A stretch of DNA of 64,000 nt from positions 3,222,001 through 3,286,000 of the forward strand of contig NZ_CP065359.1 in NCBI RefSeq assembly GCF_019904295.1, in the 5' to 3' direction. This stretch comes from Ruegeria sp. SCSIO 43209 (GTDB lineage Bacteria; Pseudomonadota; Alphaproteobacteria; Rhodobacterales; Rhodobacteraceae). The position numbers and the translations under genes were made by a program. Each line of letters opens with the position of its first letter. Within the stretch, counting starts at the first letter, position 1. This document shows positions 63,508-64,000 of this stretch, piece by piece. Under the pieces are notes generated by a model, which saw only the letters and a list, made by a program, of their open reading frames with translations, was not told the DNA's origin and did not search any database.

Positions 63508-64000
63508 GCTTTGCGCACAGGTCATCCAACTGATCCAGGTTCTCATAAGCCATCACAACCTGCCCGGATTCAGATCCGGCCTTATGGTTGATCGTCACCT
63601 TCATCGCCAGAATCGCAGACAAATCCTTTTCAAGCGCTCGGGTGTCTGCGTCCTTCCCAGCATTCAGGTTTCTGGATTTCGGAGCCGGCTTATCCGCTCC
63701 ACCTTGCTGCTTTTTCACTAGTGCCTCGGTCGCACGCACCGAAAGGCCCTCACGAACCACCTGTTTCGCCAGCTCCGATGGGTTTTCTGCCGTGATCAAT
63801 GCCCTTGCATGACCGGCGGATAATTTTCCTTCTATTACAAGGGATTGCACGTCCAATGGGAGTGACAAAAGACGCAGCAGATTAGCGATATGGCTTCTGC
63901 TTTTACCAAGCGCTTCGGCCAGCTTTTCTTGCGTGTGACCAAAGCGATCCATCAATTGCTTAAAGCCTGCCGCCTCTTCCACCGCGTTCAGATCTGCGCG
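63497..64000 (-). CDS. parB: Chromosome partitioning protein ParB, C-terminal part (runs off the right edge)
   Basis: The last 167 codons are present and the reading frame continues past base 64000 (RADLNAVEEAAGF). The helix-turn-helix for parS binding is FGHTQEKLAEALGKSRSHIA then NLLRLLSLP. The spacer (GGADKPAPKSRN) leads to the C-terminal dimerisation domain (ENLDQLDDLCAKL). The CTPase domain lies outside the window. ParB places this end of the window near the replication origin, by comparison with related genomes. Confidence 0.93.
   Translation of the reverse strand, partial: RADLNAVEEAAGFKQLMDRFGHTQEKLAEALGKSRSHIANLLRLLSLPLDVQSLVIEGKLSAGHARALITAENPSELAKQVVREGLSVRATEALVKKQQGGADKPAPKSRNLNAGKDADTRALEKDLSAILAMKVTINHKAGSESGQVVMAYENLDQLDDLCAKLSR

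Noticed and set aside
1..64000. Prophage, gene transfer agent, CRISPR array, insertion sequence, tRNA or rRNA genes
   Set aside because: Reading all intergenic gaps and gene products shows no capsid, integrase, transposase or repeat-spacer pattern, and no cloverleaf-like sequence; a covariance-model scan would be needed to exclude small RNAs.

Overview
The window looks like a core chromosomal segment of a marine alphaproteobacterium of the Roseobacter group (Rhodobacteraceae), most like Ruegeria or a close relative. The evidence is family-level: moderately high GC coding DNA, a NavSp-type voltage-gated sodium channel, a DUF2794 protein, a response-regulator/PP2C phosphatase like RbaY of Rhodobacter, a SecA with the alphaproteobacterial zinc tail, and the order parB, DUF454, hemW, rdgB, rph, hrcA, grpE at the right end. 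In this group that order normally lies near the replication origin. I see no prophage, transposase, CRISPR array, rRNA or tRNA. Genes are densely packed, many overlap by 1 to 11 nt, and no gene-free stretch exceeds 300 nt.

Layout. 1-3902: end of an SRPBCC protein, an NTF2-like protein, an HPt-like protein, M17 aminopeptidase plus NlpC/P60 peptidase, and DUF2794. 3981-5645: a fused iron-type ABC permease without its partners. 5752-14475 (minus): one operon holding a TTG-started acyl-CoA synthetase, LivG, LivH, a small membrane protein, LivM, LivK, LivF and a PaaK-like protein that lacks the usual ATP-binding loop; it ends at a clear terminator. 14755-15144: a small secreted LCCL-domain protein. 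15161-17635 (minus): mutT, argJ and a parvulin. 17812-23129 (plus): secA, an envelope protein of unknown function and a PstS-OmpA fusion. 23133-27180 (minus): radC, then dnaK-dnaJ under a recognisable heat-shock (RpoH) promoter; alkB is divergent from dnaK.

28052-36892: a surface-glycan region. An ABC-2 export permease is divergent from a tightly coupled run of cysQ, kdsB, galE, two related GT2-type transferases, a GT14-type transferase with an unassigned C-terminal half, and a two-domain sulfotransferase-like protein. The sulfotransferase-like gene and the PAP phosphatase CysQ in one operon suggest a sulfated polysaccharide; this is inference.

36900-50451: L,D-transpeptidase, sodium channel, 23S rRNA methyltransferase, a two-gene ABC exporter, a hslO-NUDIX-CCA-transferase operon, another NUDIX gene, an RbaY-like REC-PP2C phosphatase divergent from a stand-alone HPt protein, threonine deaminase and a membrane protein. 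50591-64000: argG with terminator, a sterol-carrier protein, exported MsrA, ribokinase, MaeB malic enzyme, mutS, the grpE/hrcA heat-shock pair, rph-rdgB-hemW-DUF454, and the C-terminal part of parB running off the right end.

Most of the window is housekeeping. The parts that reward a second look are the glycan/sulfotransferase operon, the PaaK-like protein without a P-loop inside a liv operon, the LCCL protein, the PstS-OmpA fusion and the REC-PP2C/HPt pair.
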